This document shows positions 10,901 to 18,908 of a DNA stretch of 36,609 nt, piece by piece. The position numbers were made by a program, and so were the translations under genes. Origin of the DNA: a virus; the IMG/VR virus record IMGVR_UViG_3300018876_000047, positions 1-36,609 of that record. One strand, 5' to 3'. Position 1 is the first letter of the stretch; every line of letters starts with the position of its first letter. The notes beneath the pieces were generated by a model. That model did not search any database. It was not told where the DNA came from and saw nothing but the letters and a program-made list of their open reading frames with translations.

Positions 10901-13900
10901 CATCGATACCGATGGTCTCAATCTCGTCAGACAGTCTTCTAAATGCAGCTACTGTTTGAGCTCTTTCATTTGCAATCGTAGAGGCAGCAGTAGCATTGTA
11001 GTATGCCAATCCAGCCTGTACTGAGTTGAAGTTGGTTCCTAACTGGATGTCTAATGTTGTCGAATCAATGATGTACCCAGTGTCTCTTTCACACTTGGCC
11101 AGATCATAGGTGAAATATCGGTCTTCAAGGAATGCCGTGATTTCTTTTTGCAAGAACGCCTTATTGGCTTGAATCTTTTGACGGCCGAGAAGTCGATTTG
11201 CATTAAGAGCATTATCGCCCCATACAATCACATCAGCCGAAGGAGCACCATTCGTCATGATATCAATGATTTCATTGAAACCTGCATCTACCCTAGCCTT
11301 GGCCGTGGTATCTTCTACTCTGAGTGCCGTTTGTTGCTTGATGTAGTTTATGGCTCCAACGGTCTCAGTTAACTGATCACTGACAACCAAGTCAGCGGAT
11401 ACTGTTCCAGCACGATATGCAAGACCATTGAATATAGAATTGAAATTAGATCCTGTCAAGACATCACGCTTAACAGCATCCATTAATGTACCAGTATCAC
11501 CCGAACAGTTCACATTGTTGTATGTGAAATATCTATCGTCGAGGTAGCTAATCACCTCTTGCTGGATAAACGCCTTATTTGCTTGCAAGTGTTGACGAGC
11601 AATAGTTTGGTTTGGATCGGCAACTGGTCTTACAAGAGTCGGGGTGACAGGATTTTCAAATACTGCCAATTGTACGGCAAGTGTATCGATCAAATCATGT
11701 ACTGAAGTGCCCGTGGCTACATTTACTGCGTTACCAGAAGTGTCTTGGACAATACTGTTTCCGCCTTGAGGAGATACTGCTACATTTCTAACTATGTCAT
11801 CAGCAATATCAGCAAGGTGTTGGAAGGCAAGTTTGGTCGGTACTCTTTGCTCTAGTGGTAAAATGTTGACCTGATTGATAATAGGCTCACCATCTTTAAG
11901 ATCGACACCAAGAGCACCTTCGAAGTAGTAATTAATTGCCTCGATTGTAGATGCGTTTCCACCGTATTCGATATCCTTAGACACAGCATCCAAAATAAGA
12001 CCAACATCTCGGTAGCACTTATCTTGCTTGTATGGCAATCCATTGAATGTTGGTATCAGGTGAACATCAATCACATCGTCTTGGAGTCGTGCTCTCTGAC
12101 CATTGATCCATACTAGGGCATCAGAATAACCAGTCTCTACGACAGGCTCAACAGCTTCTGGTACAAGAAGATCACGGCTATCACCGATTGCAGTAGCAGT
12201 GATATTCATCAAATTACGAACCTGACTTGCCAGGGTCAAACCTAAATCTGGTTGTGATTGGTCCTGAACCTCAGCATTACCCGTGGTCGGTACAACCAAT
12301 CGATCTCTTACGATCTGGAATGCAATCTCAGCCAAATGGGCAAATGTATTAGCAGTAGGAATAACCTCATCCGCACCTAATTGTGATACAGCATGATCGA
12401 AATAGAATTTAGCATTATTACCGGAAGCAACATTAGATCCATGTTGGATATCCCAAGATGCAGCATCAATAAGGAATCCAGTATCTCTTTCACACTTAGC
12501 AACATCATATTCTAGGTCTGGATATGTGGCTGCAACATAGGCAGTTGCCTCTGCAATCAAGAATGCCCTATTCAACTGTAAGATTACTCTAGCATTAAGA
12601 GCATTGGCACTTACGGAATTGGTTCCAAAATTATAAGGATCGGCATTTCCAGTTCCATTATTGAGAATATCAATGATCTCGTCGAATGCCGTATTAGATC
12701 TTGTCAGTTCGGCACCTGATAAACCAGCACCAATTTCACTCTTCAGATAATTAATTGCTGAGGTGGTTTGAACTAATTGATCTGTAATTACAGTTTCGGT
12801 ACCTAAGGCTCCAGAGCGATAGGCAAGGCCAGTGTAGACCGCATGATAGTTAGAACCAGATACAATATCTCGTTTGACAGCATCGAGGATGAGTCCAGTA
12901 TCTCGTGAACACTTCTCACCGTCGAAGGTGAAATAATTTGCATTAAGATATGAAATCACATCTTGTTGCATGAAGGCCTTGTTTGCCTGAATCGTTTGTC
13001 TGGCGTATTGACCTTGAGAATTTGTTGTTACCTTGGTCACAGCATTTGGCGTGACAGATACAAACGTATGATTACCACCAGCACCTACACCAGCATTAAC
13101 AACGAAAGTATCGGCAGTCGGTACCGACGTTACCTGCATTGGAGTATTATAATTCGCATCACCAACACGAGGATATGAATGCTGTGTAGCATTTCCGTCT
13201 AGGTCACACGTGAAGGTAAATGAATATGGAGCAAAGATTACCCAATCGTCTGTCGTCAGACCATGGTTTGTAACAGTAAGTGTACTGTCGCCCGTGACTG
13301 GGTCATACGTAGCAGTTGACGGTGTGAGATATTCTAAATTAGATGCAGGATCTGACCAAACAATTGTATCGACATTGTCTAAACCGTTGTTGATAATATC
13401 GATGATCTCGTCAGCCGCGGCATCTGTTCTCGTCAGAGAAGGTTGGCCACTAATCGCTGCAGCCACCTGATTCTTGACATAACCCCATGCGCCAACCGTG
13501 GGCTCTAATTGGTCGTTTATGACCTTGGTTGAAATGCCCTGATAATATGCAATCCCTGCCTGAACAGAATTAAAATTCGTTCCTAAAGCAAGATCTCGTT
13601 CGATTGCAGGAAGGATGTAGAGATTTGTATCTCGTGCACACTTGATGTCATCATAGACAAAGAATGCGTCGTTAATCCATCCAACAATATGATCTTGGAT
13701 ATATTCTTTGTTTGCCTGAAGTTGCTTTCTTGCATTTCTTCTATCTACCGAGATACCAGCGTCATCACTAAACGTGATAGCATTTGGTACCACAGATATT
13801 GAATTGACGTTTGATCGAATATAGATGTGATCTGAAGTCTCCGTAGAAGCACCCACATGAACTGTGATCGTGTCTTGAGTAGTTGAAAGAATTGGCAACG

Positions 13901-16900
13901 GCTTATTGAATGCCGGATCTGTTGCCCTTGGGTGAGAGATCTCAGCAATATAATTATCAGATCCACATCGGAATACGAAGCTCTCTTCTTCTAACAGAAT
14001 GCTTGTTCCAACAGTCAGGTCGTGATCTTCTATGGTAATCGTAAATGTGCCGGCGACCGTATCATATGTCGCGAAGGTAGCTGTATATTGGCGACCAGTT
14101 CTTTCGAGGATATCTAAGATGTTGTCGAAGGCAGCATCTACACGAGATGCACCAAGATAACCGAGAGAATCGATCAATTCATTTGTTTGATCTTTCAGAT
14201 GCTTATAGGCACCTATTGTCTCTTCTCGTTGCTTCTCAACAACCTTTCTGGCTGTCGCCATGTAATATGCGTTACCAGCCGTAATCGAGTTATAATTGGT
14301 GTCTAACTGAGCATCATATTTAACTGCTGGTAAAATATAGTCCTCTGTATCCCTACGGCACTTCTTGCTGTTATAGGCAAAGAATTCGTCATTATTGTCA
14401 ATCCAATCGACAAAGTTTTCGATGATGAGCTCTTTGTTATCTTGCAGTATTTCTCTTGCCTGAGTTTGTTCATCGACACCTGTATCAGCAAAGGTTAGAG
14501 GATCAGCATATGACTCTCCATTCTCCAAAATATTGAGTGTCGCATCAAATGATGTATTTGCTCGAGTATTAATCGTTGGATCATTTGATTGGAAGATCGC
14601 CTCTACTCGGTCCTGAAGATATCGGATTGCTCCTGCTGTCTCTTCTTGTTGGTCATTAATGACGACATAAGAAATTGGGCTTCGATATGTGATACCAGCC
14701 AATCTTCCCCAGTAGTTAGAATCGGTAGCGATATCCAAACCCACTCCGTCGAGTATAATGCCGGAATCTCTTTCACATTTTTGAGAATCATAAACCTCAT
14801 AACCTAATCCTCCATCACTGATTGGAGTGGTGAGATGGTCGATCATATCTTGAACGATATTATTCGATTCTGCAACTAACGTATCACCGAATGCTGTATT
14901 TTGGAATATCGTGCCGGTAGGTTGCCTTGGTTGATAGAATGTGGCAGTACCCTTGGCTCTCATCGATATATCACCGAACTGAGAACCTGAGTTATTCAAT
15001 GTCACCTGACCACCGTTCAATGCATAGAACGCACAACGTGTGAAGATCGACAGCGAACCAATTCCGTTGACACCGGCACCATCTCGGGCAACATATCCGA
15101 TACCATTCTGGGTTCTAGGTGTGAAACCGAAGCAGAGAACATACGTATACAGAGAGTCTTTATCGAGAACTCGTCGGTCGGCAAGAAGACATCCCCCACC
15201 TCGTCCCACGAGTGGATTCGGGAAGTCATCTATACCTATACTTTCTACGATACCAACACCACCGGATTCAGAAATGACAGTATCGCCAACATTGAATCCT
15301 TCACCATTTTTCAGGTTACGTACGTAAATCTTTCTTTGAGTAACAAGATCACCTGGTATTACCGGTATCTCAAGAGCAGCATCTGCAGCGTCATCCCATG
15401 ACAAGAAACCTACAGCACCACTAGAGAAGGTTACCTTATCACCGAATAACCATTGACCAGAATAGCCAGGCTCTAAAATGATCTGTCGACCAAGGTCAGC
15501 AATTGTTCCCTTGGTGTTAAATGGATTGAGGGGTGGTTCAACATCAGCACGTAAGAAGTTAGAGAGCTGAGATGAATCCCTCAAATAAGGTGAACGTCGG
15601 AGTTTGGCACCTGGTCGATAAGCAACAGCGAAACCACCTTCTGGGAAATCGAAGTTGTCGACCTTCCAATTAGTGTATGAGAAACCTTGTAGGTAACAGC
15701 CGGAACCTACCAACCAACAGTTATTGTTTTCGTACCCGGGTAATGCCTCGATTACAGTGGCGTATTGTCCTGACGTAGATGTTGCAGAACAATCATCTGG
15801 AATGGCAAGGTTACCCTTGGTGTAATATGTTCCTGGGCCAACAGAAATATGTACGGCGTTATTGACATCGTTACGATCAAACTTGCCGCCTGCCTTTTCG
15901 AGGGCCAATTCACAAGCTCTTTCAAGTGATTTAACAGGCTGGAGCATAGATCCGGGCCACTCATCACGGCCGTGAGAGACATCAACGTGAATCTTTAATG
16001 CCTGAGATACTGATTTGGCCAATTCATCGTAGAATTGCTTATACGTGATCTTTTCTGTTTTTCCGGTCTGGAAATTCTTTAATGCGAACCAAGACTCTTC
16101 GTGGATATTAGGATCGAATACCTCTTTCAGATCCATCTCGAAGTCTTCAAGCTCACCTTCGATGAATCGAGCGTTTGTCACCAATGAATCATCGACAGTA
16201 CCATTCGCAAAGAATGATGTCTCAATGGTTGAATCTTGCATATCAGAATCTAAGATCACCGTGTTGGTCAAGGTGGTCTCAGATATCGTGCCTTCTCTGA
16301 AATCAGTTGTTAAGATTGTCGAATTGGTGATCAGTGAATCATCTAACGTAGTACTGGTGAATAGGTTATTCGAACCAGTGCCATTAGAGAAGTCTGAGTT
16401 ATCGATGTCTAGGTTATCACCAGTTGAATTTAGCAATTCACCTTGCGAGAATACAACATTATTGGCAGTACCATCATTGAACTCAGACTGTGTGATAATA
16501 GAGGTATTAACCGTGCTATTAACAAGAGCAGATTCTGAGAAAATGTTGTTGTTACCAGTTGAATTGAATATGACACTGTTATCCATAATGATATCAGTGG
16601 CAGTAGAATCTGAAATCTCGCCAAGAGTAAATGAGGATTCGAGAATTTCTGAATATTCAATTGTTCCATCAGTAAAGGTACTGAACCCGATAGACAGGTT
16701 ATTGGCAGTACTGTCTGCAAGATTTCCATTTAAGAACTCAGACTGAGTAATGACAATATTGTTTGCATTCGAATCAGTGATATCACCGTCTGTGAACAAC
16801 GATTGTGTAATCGTTACATTATTCGCAGTAGAATCGAATATCGCACCATCAGTGAAGGTAGACGCGCTAATGTCGACATTATTTGCTACGGAATCAAATA

Positions 16901-17483
16901 TAGCCCCATCGATAAATGTCGAATTTGTTATAACAAGATTATTGGCATTAGAATCTTCGATATCTCCATTTGAGAATAGAGACTGATCGATGACAGAATT
17001 TGTTAGGGTGACATTATTACCGGTGCCATCGTTGAACTCAGAGTTCGTGATGATCATATTATTACCGGTAGAATCAAATATGGCTCCATCGGTAAATGTA
17101 GAATCTGTAATGGCTACGTTATCAGCAGTAGAATCGGTGATCTCACCATCAGTAAAGGTGGAGTCGCGGATATCTAAGCGAAGAGCAACAGAATCTTGAA
17201 GGGTACCATCTCTGAAAGTAGATCGTCGAATGATACTGTCTTCCATTATGGAATCAGTGATGGTTACGTTACGGATAAGAGAGTCAAAGATTGTGACACC
17301 AGAAATCTGACCACCAGTAATTCTGATGCGTGAGAAGATCTCGTACTGAATTGCTTCTACGAGCTCTTTACGGGTAATATTTTTGGTGCCGTCATCACCT
17401 TGGATAAGGTTGACGATGACGAAGAGGTCTTCACTACGGGTATTGGCACCAGTGATCGAACCTAACTCTGAAATCTTAGCCAT
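4950..17483 (-). CDS. Giant modular tail fibre/adhesin with 19 KCxRD repeats
   Basis: 4177 aa, roughly 460 kDa, the largest gene here. Residues 1-65 (MAKISELGSITG, DLFVIVNL, GDDGTKNITRKEL) resemble N-termini seen on fibres of T4-like marine phages. Residues about 65-450 are about 20-residue repeats ('DSTANNVTITQSLFTDG'), probably a beta-helix. Residues about 500-850 resemble a pectate-lyase-type helix ('HVDVSHGRDEWPG', 'VHISVGPGTYY'). From about 900 to 3800 there are 19 copies of a 130-170 aa module centred on YDxxKCxRDxGYIxDAxxxD, followed by a degenerate copy near 3910. Two beta domains are inserted near 1130-1240 and 1385-1480. The C-terminus is basic (SSVRKLARRASQSR). The start has AAAGGTAAAGG upstream and an exact late promoter. 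A host-contact fibre is likely but inferred. Confidence 0.85.
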   Translation of the reverse strand: MAKISELGSITGANTRSEDLFVIVNLIQGDDGTKNITRKELVEAIQYEIFSRIRITGGQISGVTIFDSLIRNVTITDSIMEDSIIRRSTFRDGTLQDSVALRLDIRDSTFTDGEITDSTADNVAITDSTFTDGAIFDSTGNNMIITNSEFNDGTGNNVTLTNSVIDQSLFSNGDIEDSNANNLVITNSTFIDGAIFDSVANNVDISASTFTDGAIFDSTANNVTITQSLFTDGDITDSNANNIVITQSEFLNGNLADSTANNLSIGFSTFTDGTIEYSEILESSFTLGEISDSTATDIIMDNSVIFNSTGNNNIFSESALVNSTVNTSIITQSEFNDGTANNVVFSQGELLNSTGDNLDIDNSDFSNGTGSNNLFTSTTLDDSLITNSTILTTDFREGTISETTLTNTVILDSDMQDSTIETSFFANGTVDDSLVTNARFIEGELEDFEMDLKEVFDPNIHEESWFALKNFQTGKTEKITYKQFYDELAKSVSQALKIHVDVSHGRDEWPGSMLQPVKSLERACELALEKAGGKFDRNDVNNAVHISVGPGTYYTKGNLAIPDDCSATSTSGQYATVIEALPGYENNNCWLVGSGCYLQGFSYTNWKVDNFDFPEGGFAVAYRPGAKLRRSPYLRDSSQLSNFLRADVEPPLNPFNTKGTIADLGRQIILEPGYSGQWLFGDKVTFSSGAVGFLSWDDAADAALEIPVIPGDLVTQRKIYVRNLKNGEGFNVGDTVISESGGVGIVESIGIDDFPNPLVGRGGGCLLADRRVLDKDSLYTYVLCFGFTPRTQNGIGYVARDGAGVNGIGSLSIFTRCAFYALNGGQVTLNNSGSQFGDISMRAKGTATFYQPRQPTGTIFQNTAFGDTLVAESNNIVQDMIDHLTTPISDGGLGYEVYDSQKCERDSGIILDGVGLDIATDSNYWGRLAGITYRSPISYVVINDQQEETAGAIRYLQDRVEAIFQSNDPTINTRANTSFDATLNILENGESYADPLTFADTGVDEQTQAREILQDNKELIIENFVDWIDNNDEFFAYNSKKCRRDTEDYILPAVKYDAQLDTNYNSITAGNAYYMATARKVVEKQREETIGAYKHLKDQTNELIDSLGYLGASRVDAAFDNILDILERTGRQYTATFATYDTVAGTFTITIEDHDLTVGTSILLEEESFVFRCGSDNYIAEISHPRATDPAFNKPLPILSTTQDTITVHVGASTETSDHIYIRSNVNSISVVPNAITFSDDAGISVDRRNARKQLQANKEYIQDHIVGWINDAFFVYDDIKCARDTNLYILPAIERDLALGTNFNSVQAGIAYYQGISTKVINDQLEPTVGAWGYVKNQVAAAISGQPSLTRTDAAADEIIDIINNGLDNVDTIVWSDPASNLEYLTPSTATYDPVTGDSTLTVTNHGLTTDDWVIFAPYSFTFTCDLDGNATQHSYPRVGDANYNTPMQVTSVPTADTFVVNAGVGAGGNHTFVSVTPNAVTKVTTNSQGQYARQTIQANKAFMQQDVISYLNANYFTFDGEKCSRDTGLILDAVKRDIVSGSNYHAVYTGLAYRSGALGTETVITDQLVQTTSAINYLKSEIGAGLSGAELTRSNTAFDEIIDILNNGTGNADPYNFGTNSVSANALNARVILQLNRAFLIAEATAYVAATYPDLEYDVAKCERDTGFLIDAASWDIQHGSNVASGNNAKFYFDHAVSQLGADEVIPTANTFAHLAEIAFQIVRDRLVVPTTGNAEVQDQSQPDLGLTLASQVRNLMNITATAIGDSRDLLVPEAVEPVVETGYSDALVWINGQRARLQDDVIDVHLIPTFNGLPYKQDKCYRDVGLILDAVSKDIEYGGNASTIEAINYYFEGALGVDLKDGEPIINQVNILPLEQRVPTKLAFQHLADIADDIVRNVAVSPQGGNSIVQDTSGNAVNVATGTSVHDLIDTLAVQLAVFENPVTPTLVRPVADPNQTIARQHLQANKAFIQQEVISYLDDRYFTYNNVNCSGDTGTLMDAVKRDVLTGSNFNSIFNGLAYRAGTVSADLVVSDQLTETVGAINYIKQQTALRVEDTTAKARVDAGFNEIIDIMTNGAPSADVIVWGDNALNANRLLGRQKIQANKAFLQKEITAFLEDRYFTYDLAKCERDTGYIIDSTTLDIQLGTNFNSVQAGLAYYNATAASTIANERAQTVAAFRRLSDEIETIGIDAGVAGATVTNSLNASIEVVANIIEDANTAPSLTWSNPGIVAERTYAREQLQINRDFIIAEVIAYITEELPNYDVATCQRDIGYILDAVRRDLILNTTHNTITAGDAYLRTGSAYVLSDQKEYTIAGVERAREQVKALGLATADATIDTLFERVIDVLDGTVTTYTVPSYPLTGSGSYQTTERNTAKNQIQNNRAAIQQSVVDYIGEQFPELVYDVADCFRDSGYILDAVSHDVLYGGNSASIRAADAYFVGAASQLGPEEVAPTIQAFSFLKGKVNEFVTTTPERLRVVELIDIIIDVLAAGTTAGLPAVVEPDLTGLNTADHDAIQTAQTLIEQDVTDYITATYPIYDQAKCERDTGYIIDAISHDLQYAGNRATLAAANIYFEDGINVLPSLQRADTEDAYVHMSSVMQDIVVETVVTPTTGNAETQDVSGNAASATEATTVSELMEIIIDALTAATISEANIPARVEPDLSFVATDIQTWASNTVSATATLKSAVTDFLNRDYDNEVCERDLDYIIDGIRRDLLTGSNYNSVTNGEAYLRSTSEYLLGNQSEATAAVIQYAVDQIKGLGSVTSDATVQSLADIVIDILDGSATTTPAVTYPSNGSATYQTAQRTAASTAIQANKATIISDIQDFIQANYPNIYYDNAKCTRDLGYIIDSVRRDLILGTNHNTVTSANAYLRTSSGYPANGQSTATIAAIEFARDKLTRLPAVESIGEINDLFDRVIDVLNGSVTTFEPSTFPTTEGADYQTDDRVEAVSLIQGNKQQFAIELTTWIADQVAANTSPFTTDFTYDVADCERDTKFILDGISHDIKYGGNSSSRLSAIAYFDNATSQVPGEEAQTIAAFGQLKTIVNQIVTTAPEQTRVNDLIDITINVLIAGSTAGMPAEVDIDVTGLDTTEYDQFTGNQASIISDTITFVNTNYATYDIADCERDTGYILDAISHDVKYGGNIGSRASARAYFDGAVNQLGSAAETTASIGAYTELKTLVRDILVADPIATTTEADECDALIDIIIDVLNDGNLDNLPAEVEIVTTGYTTTEYDDITANQTSIIANSIVYANNNWPNGLGYDAAKCERDVGYLLDCVSFDLQHGGNSATIQDAEMYFTNAYTVNTLPENQRRASERAFAHLAEVTRQVVNAETVTPSPGNPESQIVGVTAGTEAADRSKVLVNITTNVVGAASLSGLPAEEEPDTAAYDAVYVSAFNAIEAIIPTVQKDVITYLAREWNGLGYDQAKCFRDTGYVVDAISHDIQYKGNAATWNAAQIYFVNAVNLLPYDQREPTKLAWMRLAEVVEKVVQLQAVTPTPGNTVAQITTGITGNPLIGERAKELGMYIANIVDDPDDSKLPLRDEPDYDWVASNYTADVDAIEAQAATISTGVIDYIAKNWNGLSYIEKSCRRDVGFIVDAISHDVQYGGNRATRINAQIYFENAISVLPVSTRRQTADTYEYLGLLVRDIVQGIDTQDTQYTTTAQDFTGDNSNSSEGARAQDLVQIIESVIREDNLDVLVSQVEPDLSWVDAELVTLGTTIDNNDTVLADRMIEFINKEFDVLDYDRDKCYRDSGYLLDAFSWDLNYNSNLASRWNADFYFWNNILRLPEEQREPTGRSYRELGEICARALKGELEGQVLNSGFPSEVEVEKVKDLANIFYLTLYNNTPKNLPVKIQPDEAWMGDIYLDAKAALTAKRVDLAKDVVRWVGATYRFVDEYLTRRDAGNLIQAMVNDFKYVNTALATPGGYSGPGYGSSFATLTYSASFFDQEGKIVFPVFNPSDAYPNLIFKGVLENTGALPSTGQRPNWAYIVSTAYAVNHWEGDIYFWDGIGYQNAGANNTDLLDAFTGCWDRLQNYITTNLTPDPDHTLMVNTLISEALKDNILRPDSLVFGSLVESIAHQFNGASAGVNRNALPLNFRNLGSAISALASVQYEDGGRIRWSGSDELNNQYFARGLRINGRTGRIEGRPFTSSVRKLARRASQSRASI
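5740..14815 (-). repeat. Array of 19 KCxRD modules plus one degenerate copy
   Basis: Cys-Arg-Asp motifs lie near 14770, 14350, 13630, 12905, 12487, 12010, 11495, 11085, 10665, 10243, 9839, 9364, 8942, 8495, 8093, 7660, 7175, 6695 and 6211. A copy without the Cys is near 5755. Most units are 400-515 bases; two are about 720 because of an inserted beta domain. Two subtypes are visible. A shorter one has 'GSNYNSV..G.AY' after the core. A longer one has 'SHDxxYGGNxA...A..YF...LPxxxRxPT.....LAEI', often followed by 'VxPTTGN'. Each unit has one conserved Cys. Confidence 0.85.
16040..17300 (-). repeat. Beta-helix-like 20-residue repeats at the N-terminus of the giant fibre
   Basis: About 20 tandem units on the theme 'xDSTxNNVxITxSxFxDGxI', for example 'FDSTANNVTITQSLFTDG' and 'DSNANNIVITQSEFLNG'. 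The regular Asp-Ser, Asn-Asn and Thr/Ser-x-Phe pattern resembles right-handed beta-helix or pentapeptide-like coils. Open frames of up to 233 codons on the plus strand here are by-products of the biased repeat codons. Confidence 0.7.
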
Positions 17484-17506
17484 GAAGCCTTTACCTTTTT
17501 ATTTTG

Positions 17507-17514
17507 TATTTATA
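17507..17514 (-). promoter_or_regulatory. T4-type late promoter (TATAAATA)
   Basis: The minus strand reads TATAAATA, an exact match to the T4 late promoter core recognised by the gp55 sigma factor. It lies 24 bases upstream of the 4177-aa gene's ATG, in a 63-base AT-rich gap. A start site a few bases downstream would leave a short leader containing AAAGGTAAAGG. It is the only exact copy I found before a gene in this window. Confidence 0.75.
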
Positions 17515-17546
17515 AGATCAACAATCAAAATATAATATAACTAAGA

Positions 17547-18908
17547 TTATCCGTCGCAGTTGCAACGTTTTTCTAATTCCACAATCCTGTCTTGTAATTC
17601 TTTGATGGCCTCTACAAGAAGACCAACCGTATTTCCATATCGAAGTGCTTTATATGTCTCTCCGTCATCTTCTATATGAGATGCATCGTAAACAACACCA
17701 GGTAAGACCTTCTCAACTTCCTGAGCTATGAGACCAGTGGTTCTATAATCGGGGTCATCCTTGTAGTTAAATGTGACACCCCTGAGTTGAGAAACCTTTT
17801 CGAGAGCATTTGGAATGACCTCGATATTTTCTTTTAAATTAATATCTGATGCATTACCGAATGCCGTGATATCACCTTCAGCGACAATTTCGCCAGTTTC
17901 GTATAGGCGAATAGTGGGATCGGTTGCATTATATACACGAAGATTACCATATAGATATTCGTCACATTCAACATTCAAATTAGCGGCAAGGTACATTTTT
18001 CTAGTTGATGTACCACTTTGCTTTAATGCCCAATTAATAGTTGGTGTAGAGGCTGAACCAGTGCCATATATTCTAAAATGATTGTTAGTGTCAGCATACG
18101 CACCATCAACCAAAAATTCATTGGCACGGACAACCCCAGAGTCTGCTGTAATATTACCGGTAGATGTTACACTAGAAAAAGATACAGCTGTATTTTCTTG
18201 TGCGTAACCAGAGAGGTTTACAGTTGCCGAGATTTCTTGAACACCATTAGAAATTTCTGATATGGTGATATTACTACCAGCCGAAAGTGATGAAGCAACT
18301 CTTGCTCTGGTAAAATATTGTGTTCCAGAATCGTATGCTGCACTAGGATCTTCACTGACGTCAGCGGTAGTCAAACCACCCAATGAACCATTAATCGTAA
18401 CATTATTGAAGATACCATTGTTAGCAGTAACATCTTCTGTCACCACGATATCTTCAGAAACAATCAAATTAGGTACCGTCAATGTACCAGCAGTGGTCAA
18501 TACCAGTTCTTCGGTGCCTCCACCAGTATTCATGATAAAATCACCACCACTATCCTTGATTCCTACGTCCCAAGATAGAGTACCGTTTGTATATTGTGTC
18601 TGTGCACCAGAACCAGAATATGTAAATGTGGCTACGATTTGATCTGGACCAGAGATATTTACCGGTTCAGTGAATGCAATCGTATTACCAGCACCGGTAT
18701 TACCAATCGTGGTAGTCGATAACTTGTTAGTAGCAATCAAGTTTGTTGCGGTGAAATCACCAACCAGTGTAGAATTACCAGTTGCCGAGTCACCACTGCC
18801 AGATGCTGTCATGGCGTCTCCAGCAAAGATTCCTACCATTTCATTGGTTTTATTCAACCATGTCTGAAAGGTATCAGTGGTACTAACAGTAGTTATTGTC
18901 TTAGCCAT
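17547..18908 (-). CDS. Tail fibre/spike protein with C-terminal S74 endosialidase-type intramolecular chaperone
   Basis: 453 aa. Residues 1-45 ('TFQTWLNKTNEMVGIFAG') look like a virion-attachment segment. Residues about 45-340 are Gly/Ser/Thr-rich beta repeats typical of a fibre shaft ('GNITADSGVVRANEFLVDG'). The last 100 residues match the S74 peptidase/chaperone family: 'SDINLKENIEVI' begins at Ser354, then 'VTFNYKDD', 'TGLIAQEVEKVLP' and a C-terminal helix 'LLVEAIKELQDRIVELEKR'. In this family the domain helps the shaft trimerise and then cleaves itself off just before the conserved Ser, here Ser354. The ATG overlaps the end of the 63-aa gene by 8 bases, so translation is probably coupled. 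Confidence 0.88.
   Translation of the reverse strand: MAKTITTVSTTDTFQTWLNKTNEMVGIFAGDAMTASGSGDSATGNSTLVGDFTATNLIATNKLSTTTIGNTGAGNTIAFTEPVNISGPDQIVATFTYSGSGAQTQYTNGTLSWDVGIKDSGGDFIMNTGGGTEELVLTTAGTLTVPNLIVSEDIVVTEDVTANNGIFNNVTINGSLGGLTTADVSEDPSAAYDSGTQYFTRARVASSLSAGSNITISEISNGVQEISATVNLSGYAQENTAVSFSSVTSTGNITADSGVVRANEFLVDGAYADTNNHFRIYGTGSASTPTINWALKQSGTSTRKMYLAANLNVECDEYLYGNLRVYNATDPTIRLYETGEIVAEGDITAFGNASDINLKENIEVIPNALEKVSQLRGVTFNYKDDPDYRTTGLIAQEVEKVLPGVVYDASHIEDDGETYKALRYGNTVGLLVEAIKELQDRIVELEKRCNCDG

Noticed and set aside
16045-16746. Plus-strand open frame of 233 codons
   Set aside because: It lies opposite the beta-helix repeats of the giant fibre; biased repeat codons keep the antisense frame open, and it has no plausible ribosome site or family pattern.
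1-17483. Diversity-generating retroelement target in the fibre genes
   Set aside because: I saw no reverse transcriptase, no template/variable repeat pair and no C-type lectin fold signature in the window.
17484-17546. Intrinsic terminator between the 453-aa fibre and the giant fibre genes
   Set aside because: The gap is AT-rich but I found no convincing GC-rich hairpin followed by a T run on the minus strand.
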